Shown: positions 1 to 9,324, numbered from the stretch's first letter. The stretch: 64,000 bases of DNA from Flavobacteriales bacterium UBA7666 (GCA_002483265.1 DLHO01000027.1:248001-312000); one strand, 5' to 3'. The notes: generated by a model not told the origin, from the letters alone. A program made the numbers and translations.

Positions 1-390
1 TATTATGGGATTGAGCTGATTTTGAATAAACCCATGGAAGTAGATCTGGAATTCCCCTGTTTTGCAAATATCAATGTTCCGGGAACCGGAAAAATCTCCT
101 TGTCGGCGATTAACAAAGCAAAAGACATCGCTACATTCTCTATTGTTTCAAAACCAAATAAGGAAGACTTAAAAAAGTACATGAAACTCTTTTTAGATCA
201 GCTTTTCCCAGATAGTAAAGGCAAGATTCCAGTGGATCAAATGAGCATTGACTTTGAAAATACGGAACGACTGGTGATCCATTTATCAGATGGTTGGATG
301 CAACGGATCGAGTCTAGCCAGACAGCGATTGTTTCAGACTCCAAGGAGAAAGTTAAGAAGGTAACTAGCAAGCTATTTACGCTAAAATAA
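1..390 (+). CDS. 3' part of an unidentified conserved protein
   Basis: The reading frame is open from the first base of the window, so the gene probably begins upstream; an internal ATG at 34 and TTG at 22 are possible but unsupported starts. About 130 residues are visible, soluble and charged, with no signal peptide, membrane segment or motif I recognise. It ends in a lysine-rich tail (KEKVKKVTSKLFTLK). It lies 26 bp upstream of pth on the same strand, so the two may be co-transcribed. No function is assigned. Confidence 0.6.
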   Translation, partial: YYGIELILNKPMEVDLEFPCFANINVPGTGKISLSAINKAKDIATFSIVSKPNKEDLKKYMKLFLDQLFPDSKGKIPVDQMSIDFENTERLVIHLSDGWMQRIESSQTAIVSDSKEKVKKVTSKLFTLK

Positions 391-404
391 TTGAAACTCC
401 TTTT

Positions 405-412
405 TATCTTTG
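405..412 (+). promoter_or_regulatory. possible -7 box (TATCTTTG) in front of pth
   Basis: TATCTTTG matches the Bacteroidota -7 consensus TAnnTTTG and ends 4 bp before the pth ATG. If used, the transcript would be nearly leaderless. A TTG at 391-393 is only 11 bp upstream, closer than the usual -33 spacing, so this is a weak call. Confidence 0.25.
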
Positions 413-416
413 TAGT

Positions 417-980
417 ATGAAATATCTGTTTGTAGGTTTAGGAAACCCGGGTTCGAAATATGAGGAAACGCGCCACAATATTGGTTTTAAAGTCCTTGAA
501 GCCTTGGCTAAAGAATTGGGAGGAACATTTTCCCTGCAAAAAACAGCTGAAGTTGCTGAGGTGAAATTCAAAGGAAGAACCCTTGTTTTGGTGAAACCTA
601 CTACCTACATGAATCTTTCAGGAAAAGCAGTGAATTATTACCTGCAGCAAGAGAAAATTCCGAAAGAGAATTTGGTCGTTGTGACGGATGATCTTGCACT
701 TCCTTTCGGAAAATTACGCATGAAAGGAAAAGGATCTGATGGCGGACACAATGGATTGAAAGACATTCAGGCGACACTCAATACCGCAGAATACTGTCGT
801 TTGCGCTTTGGAGTTGGTGCAGATTTTCATAAAGGGCAACAAGTTGATTATGTTTTGGGTGAATGGGGTGCAGAAGAACGTGAAACTCTGAATGAGCGAA
901 TCGCTGTTGCAACTGAGTTTTTGAAGAGTTTTGCTGCTATAGGAATTCAATTAACCATGACAAATTGGAACGGTAAATAG
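417..980 (+). CDS. pth: peptidyl-tRNA hydrolase (Pth)
   Basis: Cytoplasmic enzyme that releases tRNA from prematurely dropped peptidyl-tRNA. The 187-residue length is normal for the family. The N-terminus carries the signature GLGNPG...RHNIGF with Asn10 and the catalytic His20, and the second signature KGSDGGHNGL lies near residues 106-114 after the conserved TDDLALP segment (Asp91/Asp92). The ATG start gives the canonical family N-terminus MKYLFVGLGNPG. It sits just downstream of an unidentified gene and 130 bp upstream of a desaturase gene. Confidence 0.97.
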   Translation: MKYLFVGLGNPGSKYEETRHNIGFKVLEALAKELGGTFSLQKTAEVAEVKFKGRTLVLVKPTTYMNLSGKAVNYYLQQEKIPKENLVVVTDDLALPFGKLRMKGKGSDGGHNGLKDIQATLNTAEYCRLRFGVGADFHKGQQVDYVLGEWGAEERETLNERIAVATEFLKSFAAIGIQLTMTNWNGK

Positions 981-1067
981 CCGTTGATAATCAGTGCATT
1001 AACTTCGTTTTCAATGTTAAATCTTCTCAATTCGTCTTTTTTGGCTATTTTCAATTGAAACTATCAA

Positions 1068-1075
1068 TATATTTG
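1068..1075 (+). promoter_or_regulatory. -7 box of the desaturase promoter (TATATTTG)
   Basis: A perfect TAnnTTTG -7 element lies 35 bp upstream of the preferred desaturase ATG at 1111. A TTG at 1041-1043 is 24 bp upstream, slightly wider than ideal for a -33 element. This placement argues against the GTG at 1075 as start, since that codon overlaps the box. Confidence 0.45.
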
Positions 1076-1110
1076 TGTGTGCAAATAAATACCATTTGCA
1101 GAATGAAACT

Positions 1111-2193
1111 ATGCAATACATACGACTCACAAGGAGTGATGACTTTACAAAGAAGCTCTCCCAACAAGTAGATGAATATCTGAAAAGAAATAATCTAAAA
1201 CGCTATGGTAACTGGCGAATGCTCTTAAAAGTTCCGTTAATGTTCTCTTTATTTTTACTTCCTTATTTTCTAATGGTTTTCGGAGTAATTGAGAATCATT
1301 GGCTGATGTTCTTCATGACCATTATTATGGGTGTAGGAATGGCCGGAATTGGACTTTCTATTATGCACGATGCAAATCATGGTGCTTTCTCAAAATACAA
1401 ATGGGTAAATAAAATCATGAGTTTCTCTATGGAGATGCTTGGAGGATTTAGTCTGAATTGGCGTATTCAACACAACGTATTACATCATAGTTTTACGAAT
1501 GTGCACGATATGGATGAAGACATCGATTCAATTGGATTGTTGCGGTTTTCACCCAATATGCCTCACAAAAAAGTACATCGTTTTCAGGTGTTTTATGCTT
1601 GGTTCTTTTATGGTTTGATGACTTTGTCCTGGATGACAAGTAAAGATTTCATACAATTGAGCCGTTACAGCAAAGAAGGATTGTTAAAATCTCAAGACAT
1701 TACCTTCCGAAAAGCGTTAACTCAATTAATCGTTTCAAAATTTTTATACTACATATATATCATCGCAATTCCATTATTTGTAATGGACATAAGTTGGTGG
1801 CAAGTACTGATCGGATTTGCTGTAATGCATTTCATTTGTGGAAGTATTTTGGCTTTTGTTTTCCAGGTGGCACACGTGATGCCTGAAACAGAATTCATGA
1901 CCAAAGATTGTTATACGGAAAAGAATGATGATATCTCGTGGGCAAAACATCAATTGATGACAACTGCTAATTTTGAGAACTGGAATCCATTATTGACTTG
2001 GTATGTTGGTGGATTGAATTATCAGATTGAACACCATTTGTTCCCGGATATTTCACACATCCATTATCCGAAGATTTCGAAAATTGTAAAGAAGACTGCT
2101 AAAGAGTATGGTATTCAATACAACTATCACCGTACGTTTGGTGGGGCGATCTTCAATCACTTGAGATTATTGAAACAATTAGGAAGAGCTTAA
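1111..2193 (+). CDS. membrane fatty acid desaturase (acyl-CoA / front-end type)
   Basis: Di-iron membrane desaturase that introduces a double bond into fatty acyl chains. Counting from ATG 1111 (360 residues), the three His boxes are present: HDANHG near residue 86, HNVLHH near residue 121, and QIEHH near residue 305. The Gln in the third box is typical of front-end (linoleoyl-CoA or sphingolipid-type) desaturases. Hydrophobic segments flank the boxes. The frame is open upstream to a GTG at 1075, but that overlaps a likely promoter box, so ATG 1111 (MQYIRLTR) is preferred. A strong terminator follows. Substrate regiospecificity cannot be read from sequence. Confidence 0.92.
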   Translation: MQYIRLTRSDDFTKKLSQQVDEYLKRNNLKRYGNWRMLLKVPLMFSLFLLPYFLMVFGVIENHWLMFFMTIIMGVGMAGIGLSIMHDANHGAFSKYKWVNKIMSFSMEMLGGFSLNWRIQHNVLHHSFTNVHDMDEDIDSIGLLRFSPNMPHKKVHRFQVFYAWFFYGLMTLSWMTSKDFIQLSRYSKEGLLKSQDITFRKALTQLIVSKFLYYIYIIAIPLFVMDISWWQVLIGFAVMHFICGSILAFVFQVAHVMPETEFMTKDCYTEKNDDISWAKHQLMTTANFENWNPLLTWYVGGLNYQIEHHLFPDISHIHYPKISKIVKKTAKEYGIQYNYHRTFGGAIFNHLRLLKQLGRA

Positions 2194-2219
2194 ATTCTTC
2201 CAAATGAAAATAACATGAC

Positions 2220-2258
2220 GCAGGGGCGTCCCGTACATACGGGACGCCCCTGCTTTTT
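2220..2258 (+). terminator. strong intrinsic terminator / GC-rich palindrome
   Basis: Two 16-bp arms (2220-2235 and 2238-2253, GCAGGGGCGTCCCGTA and its complement) form a perfect hairpin followed by TTTTT. It terminates the desaturase transcript. Its GGGGCG...CGCCCC core resembles the palindrome at 61912-61940, so it may also be a dispersed repeat. Confidence 0.85.
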
Positions 2259-2321
2259 ATACAATGTTCCGAGTAATCTGAATTCAACAGATTTCCTATC
2301 TTTAAGAAAGAATGGTTAAGT

Positions 2322-3221
2322 ATGGGACATGATCACGCACATCATCACGAGGCAATATTGACGAAAGTCAATACGGCATTTGTGGTGGCGATCATTCTCA
2401 ATTTAGTATTTGTGATTATTGAGGCCGTTGTTGGCATTGCGATCGATTCACTTTCTGTTTTATCGGATGCAGGACACAATCTATCGGATGTAGGAACATT
2501 AGCACTTTCACTTTTGGCTTTTAAGCTTATGAAAGTCAAAGCCACAAATAAATACACTTACGGTTACCGCAAGACCTCGGTTTTGGTAGCCTTGTTTAAT
2601 TCCATACTCTTACTGCTTACAATTGGTGTTATTGTTTATGGAGCCGTTGATCACCTTTTTCACCCTCAGGAAATACCTGGATTAACGGTTTCGATCATTG
2701 CCGGAATTGGAATCGTCATCAACTTTTCTACAGCCTTATTTTTCCTTCGCAATAAAGAAAGAGACATCAATGTGAAAAGTGCTTACCTGCATTTGTTGGC
2801 AGACGCATTAGTTTCAGCCGGATTGGTAATAGGGGGAATGGTCATTTATTACACGCATTTGTATTGGCTGGATTCTGTTTTCAGCTTGATCATTGCTGCA
2901 ATTATTCTATTCACTACCTGGAAGTTGATAAAGGAAAGCCTGCGTTTATCCTTAGATGGTGTTCCAAGCACCATTCATCTTGAAGAGGTTATAGAGTTAA
3001 TCCGGAAAGCAGAAGGAGTAAAGGAGGTGTATCACGTGCACATTTGGCCCTTAAGTTCTACCGAAAATGCCATGACAGCCCATTTGATTCTGGAAGAAGC
3101 AGTAACTGGCGAGCAGGAAGCTCATATCAAGCACGAATTACGTCATTTACTCGAACATCAGAATATTCAGCACGTAACCTTTGAAACCGAGCGGAAAGAT
3201 TGCAGAAATGTGTCTTGCTAG
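2322..3221 (+). CDS. cation diffusion facilitator (CDF) family metal exporter
   Basis: Inner-membrane metal/proton antiporter expected to export Zn or a similar divalent cation. The 299-residue protein has a His-rich N-terminus (MGHDHAHHHE), about six membrane helices, the helix 2 motif SDAGHNLSDVG with metal-binding His/Asp, a second His/Asp pair (HLLADALVSAG) in helix 5, and a C-terminal cytoplasmic domain from about residue 215 with HVHIWPLSS. ZitB/CzcD-like by architecture. It stands alone between two terminators. Confidence 0.93.
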   Translation: MGHDHAHHHEAILTKVNTAFVVAIILNLVFVIIEAVVGIAIDSLSVLSDAGHNLSDVGTLALSLLAFKLMKVKATNKYTYGYRKTSVLVALFNSILLLLTIGVIVYGAVDHLFHPQEIPGLTVSIIAGIGIVINFSTALFFLRNKERDINVKSAYLHLLADALVSAGLVIGGMVIYYTHLYWLDSVFSLIIAAIILFTTWKLIKESLRLSLDGVPSTIHLEEVIELIRKAEGVKEVYHVHIWPLSSTENAMTAHLILEEAVTGEQEAHIKHELRHLLEHQNIQHVTFETERKDCRNVSC

Positions 3222-3313
3222 TTTTTTACAACAAAGTTGACTGAGCGTTGAGAACCCTGACCGAATCGTGTCTGGGGAGTCGAAGTCCAGATAATGTGTT
3301 ATACATTTAAATC

Positions 3314-3350
3314 AAAAAACCCTGACACCGTAAGAAGGGCATCAGGGTTT
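3314..3350 (-). terminator. intrinsic terminator of the choice-of-anchor I-type gene
   Basis: Arms AAACCCTGA (3317-3325) and TCAGGGTTT (3342-3350) pair; on the minus strand the hairpin is followed by a run of T. It lies 23 bp past the stop of the secreted-protein gene. Confidence 0.75.
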
Positions 3351-3372
3351 AGTAGTTTATATGTAGGTTATT

Positions 3373-6300
3373 TTATTTCTTAATCAGTAATTGCTTTGTT
3401 GCAGTTCCTGCGCTTGAGGAAACTTTCAACCAATACATTCCGTCAGCCAGATCAGCTACATTCAAGCTGAATGAGGTACTTGTATTTTGCTGTGTCAACA
3501 AGACCTGTCCATTGCTTGCATAAATAATCACTTCTGAGTTTGCCGAATTCGTTTCTACGAAGACAGAAGTTGAAGTAGGATTTGGATACATGGAGTATTC
3601 GAATTCCGGGTTTTCATCCAATCCCAAACATGGATCTGAAACAACTACAAGGGTGTCTTTATCCTGACAACCATTGCTATTCGTAACGGTCAAAATGTAA
3701 GATCCAGATTGTGAAACTGTCGTGTTTTGAGTGGTTGCTCCGTTGTTCCAGCTATAAGCAGTGAATCCTCCCGGACCATTTAAATTAACCGGGAAGTGAT
3801 TTGCACAAACGGTCATATCAACTCCCAAATTGATCGATGGTACAGCAAATAGAGTCAATGCAAGTGTATCGGCGTCAACACATCCATTTCCATCTGTTCC
3901 TGTAACAATGTAAGAACCTGCAGTTGCAGCATTGAATGGAGTTCCATTGGTGATTCCATTGTTCCAAGTCAGGTTCGGAGCTCCTGTTGCCGTAAACGTG
4001 ATTGAAGTTCCGGTACAAATTGATTGATCCGAACCAGCATTTACTGTCGGTAGTGCATACAGTGTCAAAGTAAGCGTATCAGTATCGACGCAACCATTCC
4101 CATCTGTTCCTGTAACAATGTAAGAACCTGCAGTTGCAGCATTGAATGGAGTTCCATTGGTAATTCCATTGTTCCAAGTCAGGTTCGGAGCTCCTGTTGC
4201 CGTAAACGTAAGGGTAGTTTCGGGACAAACGGTTTGATCAGAACCTGCATTAACTGTAGGAAGTGTATTCACCGTTACAGTCAAGGTATCTGAATCTTCA
4301 CATCCGTAAGTATCCGTTGCAGTTGCAATGTAATTCATGGTTGCAGTTGGGTAGAAATCGATCCCGTCCTGTACACTGTTGTTCCATGTAACGACTGCAG
4401 AAGATGTCCCTGATAAATTCACTGGTTCACCCAAACAAGTGCTTAGATCCGATCCGGCTGCAATAGTAGGTAAAGTCAATACTTGAATTGTTTCAGCAGT
4501 AGTTGTATCAGCACAAGCAAGAGTTGTATTCGAAATGTAAACACGGTAATTTCCAGCTTCAGTTATATCCAATGAGTTTCCTGTTTCACCGGAAATAATT
4601 TGATCATCTTTCAACCATTGAACAGCGCTTTGAACATTTCCGGGAATTGTTAAAGTGACTTGCTCTCCCGCACAAATAGAATCTGTTGGAACAGCAATTG
4701 TTGCACCGGCAAGATCCACACAGGTATTGACATCAAAAATGGAAAGCGTAGAACTCACTTCATTTGCAAGGATCACGATATCATTTCCGCTTGGAGAATC
4801 TTCTTTTTTGATAATGATAATTCCTTCCGAACCACGATCAGGACCATTTGTCGCCACAGAACGATTGTTGTAGTATCCAACATAAACCGGAGCACTTGGA
4901 ACATCTACATTAAATAACATCACTCCACCAATACGTTCCAAAGAAACGAATAGGTAATGATTTCCATTGATAAATGCGGTTGCAACACCTTCAGGTTCCG
5001 GACCCTTGTCATCTGAACGGTTTTTAGATGTAGCAGATCCACCATTACTTGCATTGAACAAACCGCTCAATGTTGGGTGATTTGCCGTAATTTGTTCCAA
5101 TAAATCTTTTGAATCGAAAACCAAAGCTCCTGTTTGAGCATTCCAGATAGAGAATGAACGCGTCCCGAAGACGTGGATGTCATCAATATCTCCGTCACTG
5201 TCTGTATCTCCGCTTGCATTTGTTACGTTGATACGACCCAGAAATTGATTGTGTTTTAAAATGTTTTGATCCGGAATAGAAGCATCTAATGAGGTAGCCG
5301 ACAAACGTGCTACTTCTGTGATTGCTGTGTATTCACGCGCATCTCCCTCATTTGCAGAGAAAATGTATTCAGCTCCACCAATGGAAGCATGAGCCAAAGC
5401 ATCCGGCATAAACAATCCCTTAATTGGAGCAGAACCAATGAAAACTCCTGCCGTTTGATCAGAAGCATCTAATCCGTTGTTTCCGTTTGCATAGTTCATT
5501 GTTCCCAATGGACGAACAGCAGTTACAGTTCCTGTAGCGATGTTGATCACCGCCATGGCATTGTTTTCCTGTAATGCAACGTAAGCCGTTGAATTGTCTT
5601 CAGAAAGTGTAATGTATTCCGGCTCGAAATCCTGCGCTGCAGAACTTCCCGGTCCGAAAATGCGGATTCCCTGAGTACGCAAAGCAGCTTCCTGTCCGTT
5701 GAATGATTGGAAGTTTACCATTGTTACGTTTGCAGCAGTAAGAGTAGGGTAACCACCTGTAATGTCAATAATTCCAACTGTTCCTTCCGGGTCAACGGAG
5801 TAATCTGATTTCGGTTCCCCTTCACAAGCCACCAACACTTTGGTGTAATCGTTGTTGAACGTGATCATATCCGGCATTGCTCCAACAGGAACTTGCGAAA
5901 TGAATGTTCCGTTTCCATCGAAGAAAACAATGTTTCCATTTGCTTGCGGGTTTGTGTTTTCTACTGCACAAGCAACTACTCCATTGTGAACCGTTAATGA
6001 GTTGATATTTCCATAAGGTGTAATTGAAATAGAATTTAACAAAGCAGGAGTGGAAGGATTCGAAAGATCTACGATATCCACTTTTGCACCGATGGAATTG
6101 GCAATGTATAATTTATCTGTTGTAGGATCGAAAGCAACAATTTCGGCAGAGTTTGCTCCTTCTGCACCGTTAGAGAAACTTGAAAGTAAGTTTAGTTTTA
6201 ACTCATTATTTGGTGTTGGAGCTTGGTAATCGTTGTCCTTAATGTAAACAATCTGGAATGAATTTGTTCCGATCGTTGCATTTTCCAATGAACGCATTTT

Positions 6301-7299
6301 AAGGATTACTTTCTCTGTTCTTTCAGCAAGTGCGTCATCTACGATCGTTAATGAAACGTTTTGAACTCCGTTGAAACTTGCTGGAATTACAATTGTATCT
6401 TCAGCTAAAGTAAAATCCGTTGTTTCTGCTGCATCCGTATAAACCGAATAACTTAAAATGACTTTTGCAGGATAGATATTTGAAGAAGCAGAGTTGACCC
6501 CGATGTTTACAGTTCCTGCATTTTCCGCGAAATTCTGAGTAACTGCCGAGAATGTAAAAGTTCCGGGAGCCGGAAGTAAACTCACTGTAGAAAGGTTGTT
6601 CAAAGTTGGGGTTACAATCGTCCAGGTACGAGCAGTTGTCCAAGCCATCGTTTGTGTGTTGTATGATCCAACAGCATGAATGGTTTGATCACCTCCGGGA
6701 TCACCTGCAAAGAAAGAAGAAGCCTGAAGTTTTCCACCAGTGTAAATGTCATTTACAGGTAGTTGATATCCATCAGCACCGGCATTTAAAACAGCTGTTC
6801 CAAGAGACGTTCCATAGAATAAAGCATCAACAGGAACAGTTGCATTAGTCAAAGAAGCAACAGGCAAATTGAAAACCGCAATTCCATCACCGTTTGATCC
6901 ACCGTTTCCTACGACACCTGAACCTGCTGCACCGAATCCGTCACCGGCAGTAGTTGCAGTATTAATGACACGAATTTTTGTTCCGGTTGGAGCCATGGAA
7001 GTTCCACCTACATAAACAACGTCTCCGCGGTTTACAGTTCCTGTATTTATTTGAAAAGCATAAGTAATTGCACCACCTTCAATCCAACCATTCATCGTTG
7101 CGGCGGAGTTATTACAGACAACGGTATAAGGCGTTGTTGCGAAGTTAATATTGCTGGTAGCAACTAATTCGATCCATTCAAAAGGAGAATCTGTTCCACT
7201 TGGATTAGGTAAAATTTCTGAGATTACGAGTCCCGGATTTTGAGCAAAACTAGAGATGCTTATTAAAACCGTCCCGATTAAGAGTAATGTTTTTTTCAT
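3373..7299 (-). CDS. T9SS-secreted multidomain protein: lamin-tail, Calx-beta, choice-of-anchor I-type propeller, Ig-like repeats, type A sorting domain
   Basis: Extracellular or cell-surface protein of about 1308 residues. The preferred ATG at 7299 gives a clean signal peptide (MKKTLLLIGTVLISISSFAQ); an in-frame ATG 7 codons upstream (7320) adds a non-signal-like extension. In order: lamin-tail-like domain (ISEILPNPSG...EWIELVA, about 25-235), Calx-beta-like segment (about 250-360), a long propeller region typical of choice-of-anchor I / alkaline-phosphatase-like proteins (about 370-900), PKD/Ig-like modules with WNN...GSYIVTGTD repeats (about 900-1220), and a C-terminal type A sorting domain (YPNPTSTSVFVE...GMYWLKV...KQLLIKK). 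Two of the Ig-like modules are nearly identical. Enzymatic activity is not evident. A large single-gene unit. Confidence 0.9.
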   Translation of the reverse strand: MKKTLLLIGTVLISISSFAQNPGLVISEILPNPSGTDSPFEWIELVATSNINFATTPYTVVCNNSAATMNGWIEGGAITYAFQINTGTVNRGDVVYVGGTSMAPTGTKIRVINTATTAGDGFGAAGSGVVGNGGSNGDGIAVFNLPVASLTNATVPVDALFYGTSLGTAVLNAGADGYQLPVNDIYTGGKLQASSFFAGDPGGDQTIHAVGSYNTQTMAWTTARTWTIVTPTLNNLSTVSLLPAPGTFTFSAVTQNFAENAGTVNIGVNSASSNIYPAKVILSYSVYTDAAETTDFTLAEDTIVIPASFNGVQNVSLTIVDDALAERTEKVILKMRSLENATIGTNSFQIVYIKDNDYQAPTPNNELKLNLLSSFSNGAEGANSAEIVAFDPTTDKLYIANSIGAKVDIVDLSNPSTPALLNSISITPYGNINSLTVHNGVVACAVENTNPQANGNIVFFDGNGTFISQVPVGAMPDMITFNNDYTKVLVACEGEPKSDYSVDPEGTVGIIDITGGYPTLTAANVTMVNFQSFNGQEAALRTQGIRIFGPGSSAAQDFEPEYITLSEDNSTAYVALQENNAMAVINIATGTVTAVRPLGTMNYANGNNGLDASDQTAGVFIGSAPIKGLFMPDALAHASIGGAEYIFSANEGDAREYTAITEVARLSATSLDASIPDQNILKHNQFLGRINVTNASGDTDSDGDIDDIHVFGTRSFSIWNAQTGALVFDSKDLLEQITANHPTLSGLFNASNGGSATSKNRSDDKGPEPEGVATAFINGNHYLFVSLERIGGVMLFNVDVPSAPVYVGYYNNRSVATNGPDRGSEGIIIIKKEDSPSGNDIVILANEVSSTLSIFDVNTCVDLAGATIAVPTDSICAGEQVTLTIPGNVQSAVQWLKDDQIISGETGNSLDITEAGNYRVYISNTTLACADTTTAETIQVLTLPTIAAGSDLSTCLGEPVNLSGTSSAVVTWNNSVQDGIDFYPTATMNYIATATDTYGCEDSDTLTVTVNTLPTVNAGSDQTVCPETTLTFTATGAPNLTWNNGITNGTPFNAATAGSYIVTGTDGNGCVDTDTLTLTLYALPTVNAGSDQSICTGTSITFTATGAPNLTWNNGITNGTPFNAATAGSYIVTGTDGNGCVDADTLALTLFAVPSINLGVDMTVCANHFPVNLNGPGGFTAYSWNNGATTQNTTVSQSGSYILTVTNSNGCQDKDTLVVVSDPCLGLDENPEFEYSMYPNPTSTSVFVETNSANSEVIIYASNGQVLLTQQNTSTSFSLNVADLADGMYWLKVSSSAGTATKQLLIKK
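3850..4225 (-). repeat. tandem near-identical Ig-like module DNA
   Basis: Two adjacent copies of about 183 bp (roughly 3860-4040 and 4043-4223) encode almost the same module: NLTWNNGITNGTPF followed by AATAGSYIVTGTDGNGCVD. The high DNA identity suggests recent duplication or gene conversion. Confidence 0.75.
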
Positions 7300-7612
7300 T
7301 GCTGTATAAACTTTCCACAAAGTTCACTTCAGCATGTAATCAGAAATAAGGGGCAAAATGACCTTTTTGGCAAGATTAAGTTGTGGAATTGTAAACCAAT
7401 TGAAGATTGGATGAATAAAACACTCAGATTAAAAATGTTGATTTCAAATTGTGGTTATTATTCTTTAATGCTTCCTAATGAAATTGTAATCTGTTCAATG
7501 TAACAAAGGAATTTGGGAATTCTAGAATTCGGGTGTTCCCAAAGATACGAACAGATTTATAGTTAAGTAATTGATAATTATGCGATTGTGTTTTTGTAAT
7601 TAAAAATAGAAA
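7300..7612. other. intergenic spacer, nothing recognised
   Basis: About 310 bp of AT-rich DNA between two minus-strand genes. It should hold the promoter of the secreted-protein gene, but I see no convincing -7/-33 pair, hairpin or small gene. Confidence 0.5.
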
Positions 7613-8281
7613 TCAAGATTTCCATGTTTTCAAAATAATCGCCGCAACACTTAAATCCAATGGGTTGGTAATTTTTATATTCTCATCATTTCCGGCAATG
7701 AGGTGCACACGAGCTCCAATTGACTCTACCACGCTTGCATCATCTGTAAAAGCAGTCGTATATTTTTGCTCGTAAGCCTTCTTAATCAGTTTTGCTTCGA
7801 AGATTTGCGGTGTTTGAACAACGCGGTAGTGATCTCTTTGTACCGTTGCATTGGTTTCACCATCTGCAATACGAAGTGTTTCTTTTACAGGAATCACGGG
7901 AATCACTGCACGATAACTTTTAACCTCCACAAGCAATTGATTTAAAACCGATTTACTCACAAATGGGCGAACCCCGTCATGAACAGCAATCCAATCACCT
8001 GTAGCTTTCTCCAAAGCGTTTTTGATCGAATCGAATCGTTCCTGACCACCTGAAATCACGATGTGTTTGATTGTAAATTCATATTTCTGGCACATTTCAT
8101 CCCAATCAGTGAGGTAATCTTGTGGAAGCGTTACGATCAATTCTGCAGCAGGATCGAATGCATGGAGGTGCTCGATGGTATGCATCAAAATCGGCTTGTC
8201 ATTCAATAACAAAAATTGTTTGGGGATAGCACCACCCATTCTTTTTCCAATTCCTCCGGCAGTAATAATAAACGTCAGCAT
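7613..8281 (-). CDS. ispD: 2-C-methyl-D-erythritol 4-phosphate cytidylyltransferase (IspD)
   Basis: Third enzyme of the non-mevalonate isoprenoid pathway: MEP + CTP gives CDP-methylerythritol + PPi. The 222-residue protein starts with the nucleotidyltransferase loop ITAGGIGKRMGG...KQFLLLNDKPIL and carries the IspD signature VHDGVRPFVS near residues 99-108, followed by VIPVKETLR and the C-terminal FTDDASVVES segment. Length and motifs are typical. It points away from the secreted-protein gene by spacing only (same strand, about 300 bp apart). Confidence 0.95.
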   Translation of the reverse strand: MLTFIITAGGIGKRMGGAIPKQFLLLNDKPILMHTIEHLHAFDPAAELIVTLPQDYLTDWDEMCQKYEFTIKHIVISGGQERFDSIKNALEKATGDWIAVHDGVRPFVSKSVLNQLLVEVKSYRAVIPVIPVKETLRIADGETNATVQRDHYRVVQTPQIFEAKLIKKAYEQKYTTAFTDDASVVESIGARVHLIAGNDENIKITNPLDLSVAAIILKTWKS

Positions 8282-8433
8282 AGCTTAAAAGTAAATATCT
8301 TATTCAAAAAAAGATAAATGTTGAATAATTTTCCCGCGGATATCGCAGAAGAAAAACAGGTGCTTCATATTTTGTCACCCGAACAATGGATATTAAAATC
8401 TGCGCCTTTCTGCTTCGTCTACGGGCGATACAC

Positions 8434-8468
8434 CAAACAAAAAAGGTTTCGCCTATGACGAAACCTTT
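8434..8468 (-). terminator. intrinsic terminator of the 59-residue membrane protein gene
   Basis: Arms AAAGGTTTCG (8442-8451) and CGAAACCTTT (8459-8468) with a 7-nt loop; on the minus strand it is followed by TTTTTTGTTT. It lies 22 bp past the stop at 8490, which supports that small gene being real. Confidence 0.8.
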
Positions 8469-8489
8469 CAATATTTATAAAATCACAAA

Positions 8490-8669
8490 TTACTTAATCT
8501 GATTTGGATCTTTTTCAGCTTGAGCATTGAATTTACGCTGCCAGTTCAACCAGTAGAACAATCCAATGAAACCTAAAACGATCACAGAATAATTAAAGAT
8601 ATCACCGATGTTGTCATAAAACCAACCACCGTTTAGGATTTTTCCGAGTGTCCACCAAAAACTATTCAT
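8490..8669 (-). CDS. small single-pass membrane protein (59 residues), uncharacterised
   Basis: A short gene with an intrinsic terminator behind it. The product begins MNSFWWTLGKILNGGWFYDN, has one hydrophobic helix around residues 26-42 (YSVIVLGFIGLFYW), and ends in a short charged tail (NWQRKFNAQAEKDPNQIK). It resembles in length and layout the small Trp/Phe-rich membrane proteins (DUF6341-type) found in flavobacteria, but I cannot confirm homology. Function unknown. Confidence 0.7.
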   Translation of the reverse strand: MNSFWWTLGKILNGGWFYDNIGDIFNYSVIVLGFIGLFYWLNWQRKFNAQAEKDPNQIK

Positions 8670-8686
8670 CTTTTTTTTCTTTAGAT

Positions 8687-8717
8687 CCCGACATTTATAG
8701 TCGGGGGTTTTTAATTA
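8687..8717 (+). terminator. hairpin with T-tract in the spacer before the bacilliredoxin gene
   Basis: CCCGAC ... GTCGGG (about 8687-8705) is followed by GGTTTTT on the plus strand. There is no plus-strand gene directly upstream, so it either blocks antisense read-through or forms part of the leader of the small minus-strand gene. Tentative. Confidence 0.4.
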
Positions 8718-8829
8718 GGACAAAGTAAATAAATAATTTGTTGATAAGCTCCCATTTCACTGAAAAAAAATCATTTTTTCGGCATTTAGAATCGTTTTAA
8801 ACTTATTTGGCGAAAATTGGAATGGCTTT

Positions 8830-8863
8830 TTGTTTTTCAAAGCAAGAAGAATCTGTAACTTTG
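8830..8863 (+). promoter_or_regulatory. promoter of the bacilliredoxin gene
   Basis: TTG at 8830-8832 and TAACTTTG at 8856-8863 (perfect TAnnTTTG) are separated by 23 bp and lie 20 bp upstream of the ATG at 8884. Confidence 0.5.
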
Positions 8864-8883
8864 CAAGATAAAATTTAAAGATT

Positions 8884-9300
8884 ATGTACCCACCAGAACT
8901 CGTACAACCAATGAAGGAAGACCTTACACGTGTGGGCTTTCAACAACTCGTATCAGCATCAGAAGTAGATGCAAGCATTCCAACTAGCAAAGGTGTTGCC
9001 TTGGTAGTTGTAAACTCTGTTTGCGGATGTGCAGCAGGAAATTTAAGACCAGGGGTGAAAAAATCCTTGGAAATTGCAGGAAAAAAACCAGATCATTTAC
9101 TAACTGTTTTTGCTGGTGTGGATTCTGAAGCAACACAACAAGCACGTAAGTACTTTTTACCATTCCCTCCATCTTCACCATCCGTGGCCTTGTTTAAAGA
9201 CGGAAAATTGGTTCATTTCTTAGAAAGACACAATATCGAAGGAGTTACTGCAGCTATGATCGCTGAGAACTTAGAAGCAGCTTACGACGAATTTTGTTAA
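8884..9300 (+). CDS. BrxA/BrxB family bacilliredoxin
   Basis: Thioredoxin-fold protein that removes low-molecular-weight thiols from mixed disulfides in the cytoplasm. The 138-residue protein starts MYPPELVQPMKEDL, as in YphP/YqiW proteins, and has the active-site motif CGC (NSVCGCAAGN, about residues 47-53). The family is best known from bacillithiol users; its presence fits bacillithiol synthesis in many Bacteroidota, although no biosynthetic gene is in this window. Monocistronic between a promoter and a terminator. Confidence 0.92.
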   Translation: MYPPELVQPMKEDLTRVGFQQLVSASEVDASIPTSKGVALVVVNSVCGCAAGNLRPGVKKSLEIAGKKPDHLLTVFAGVDSEATQQARKYFLPFPPSSPSVALFKDGKLVHFLERHNIEGVTAAMIAENLEAAYDEFC

Positions 9301-9324
9301 TTAAGACTTTTAGACATCGGGCTG

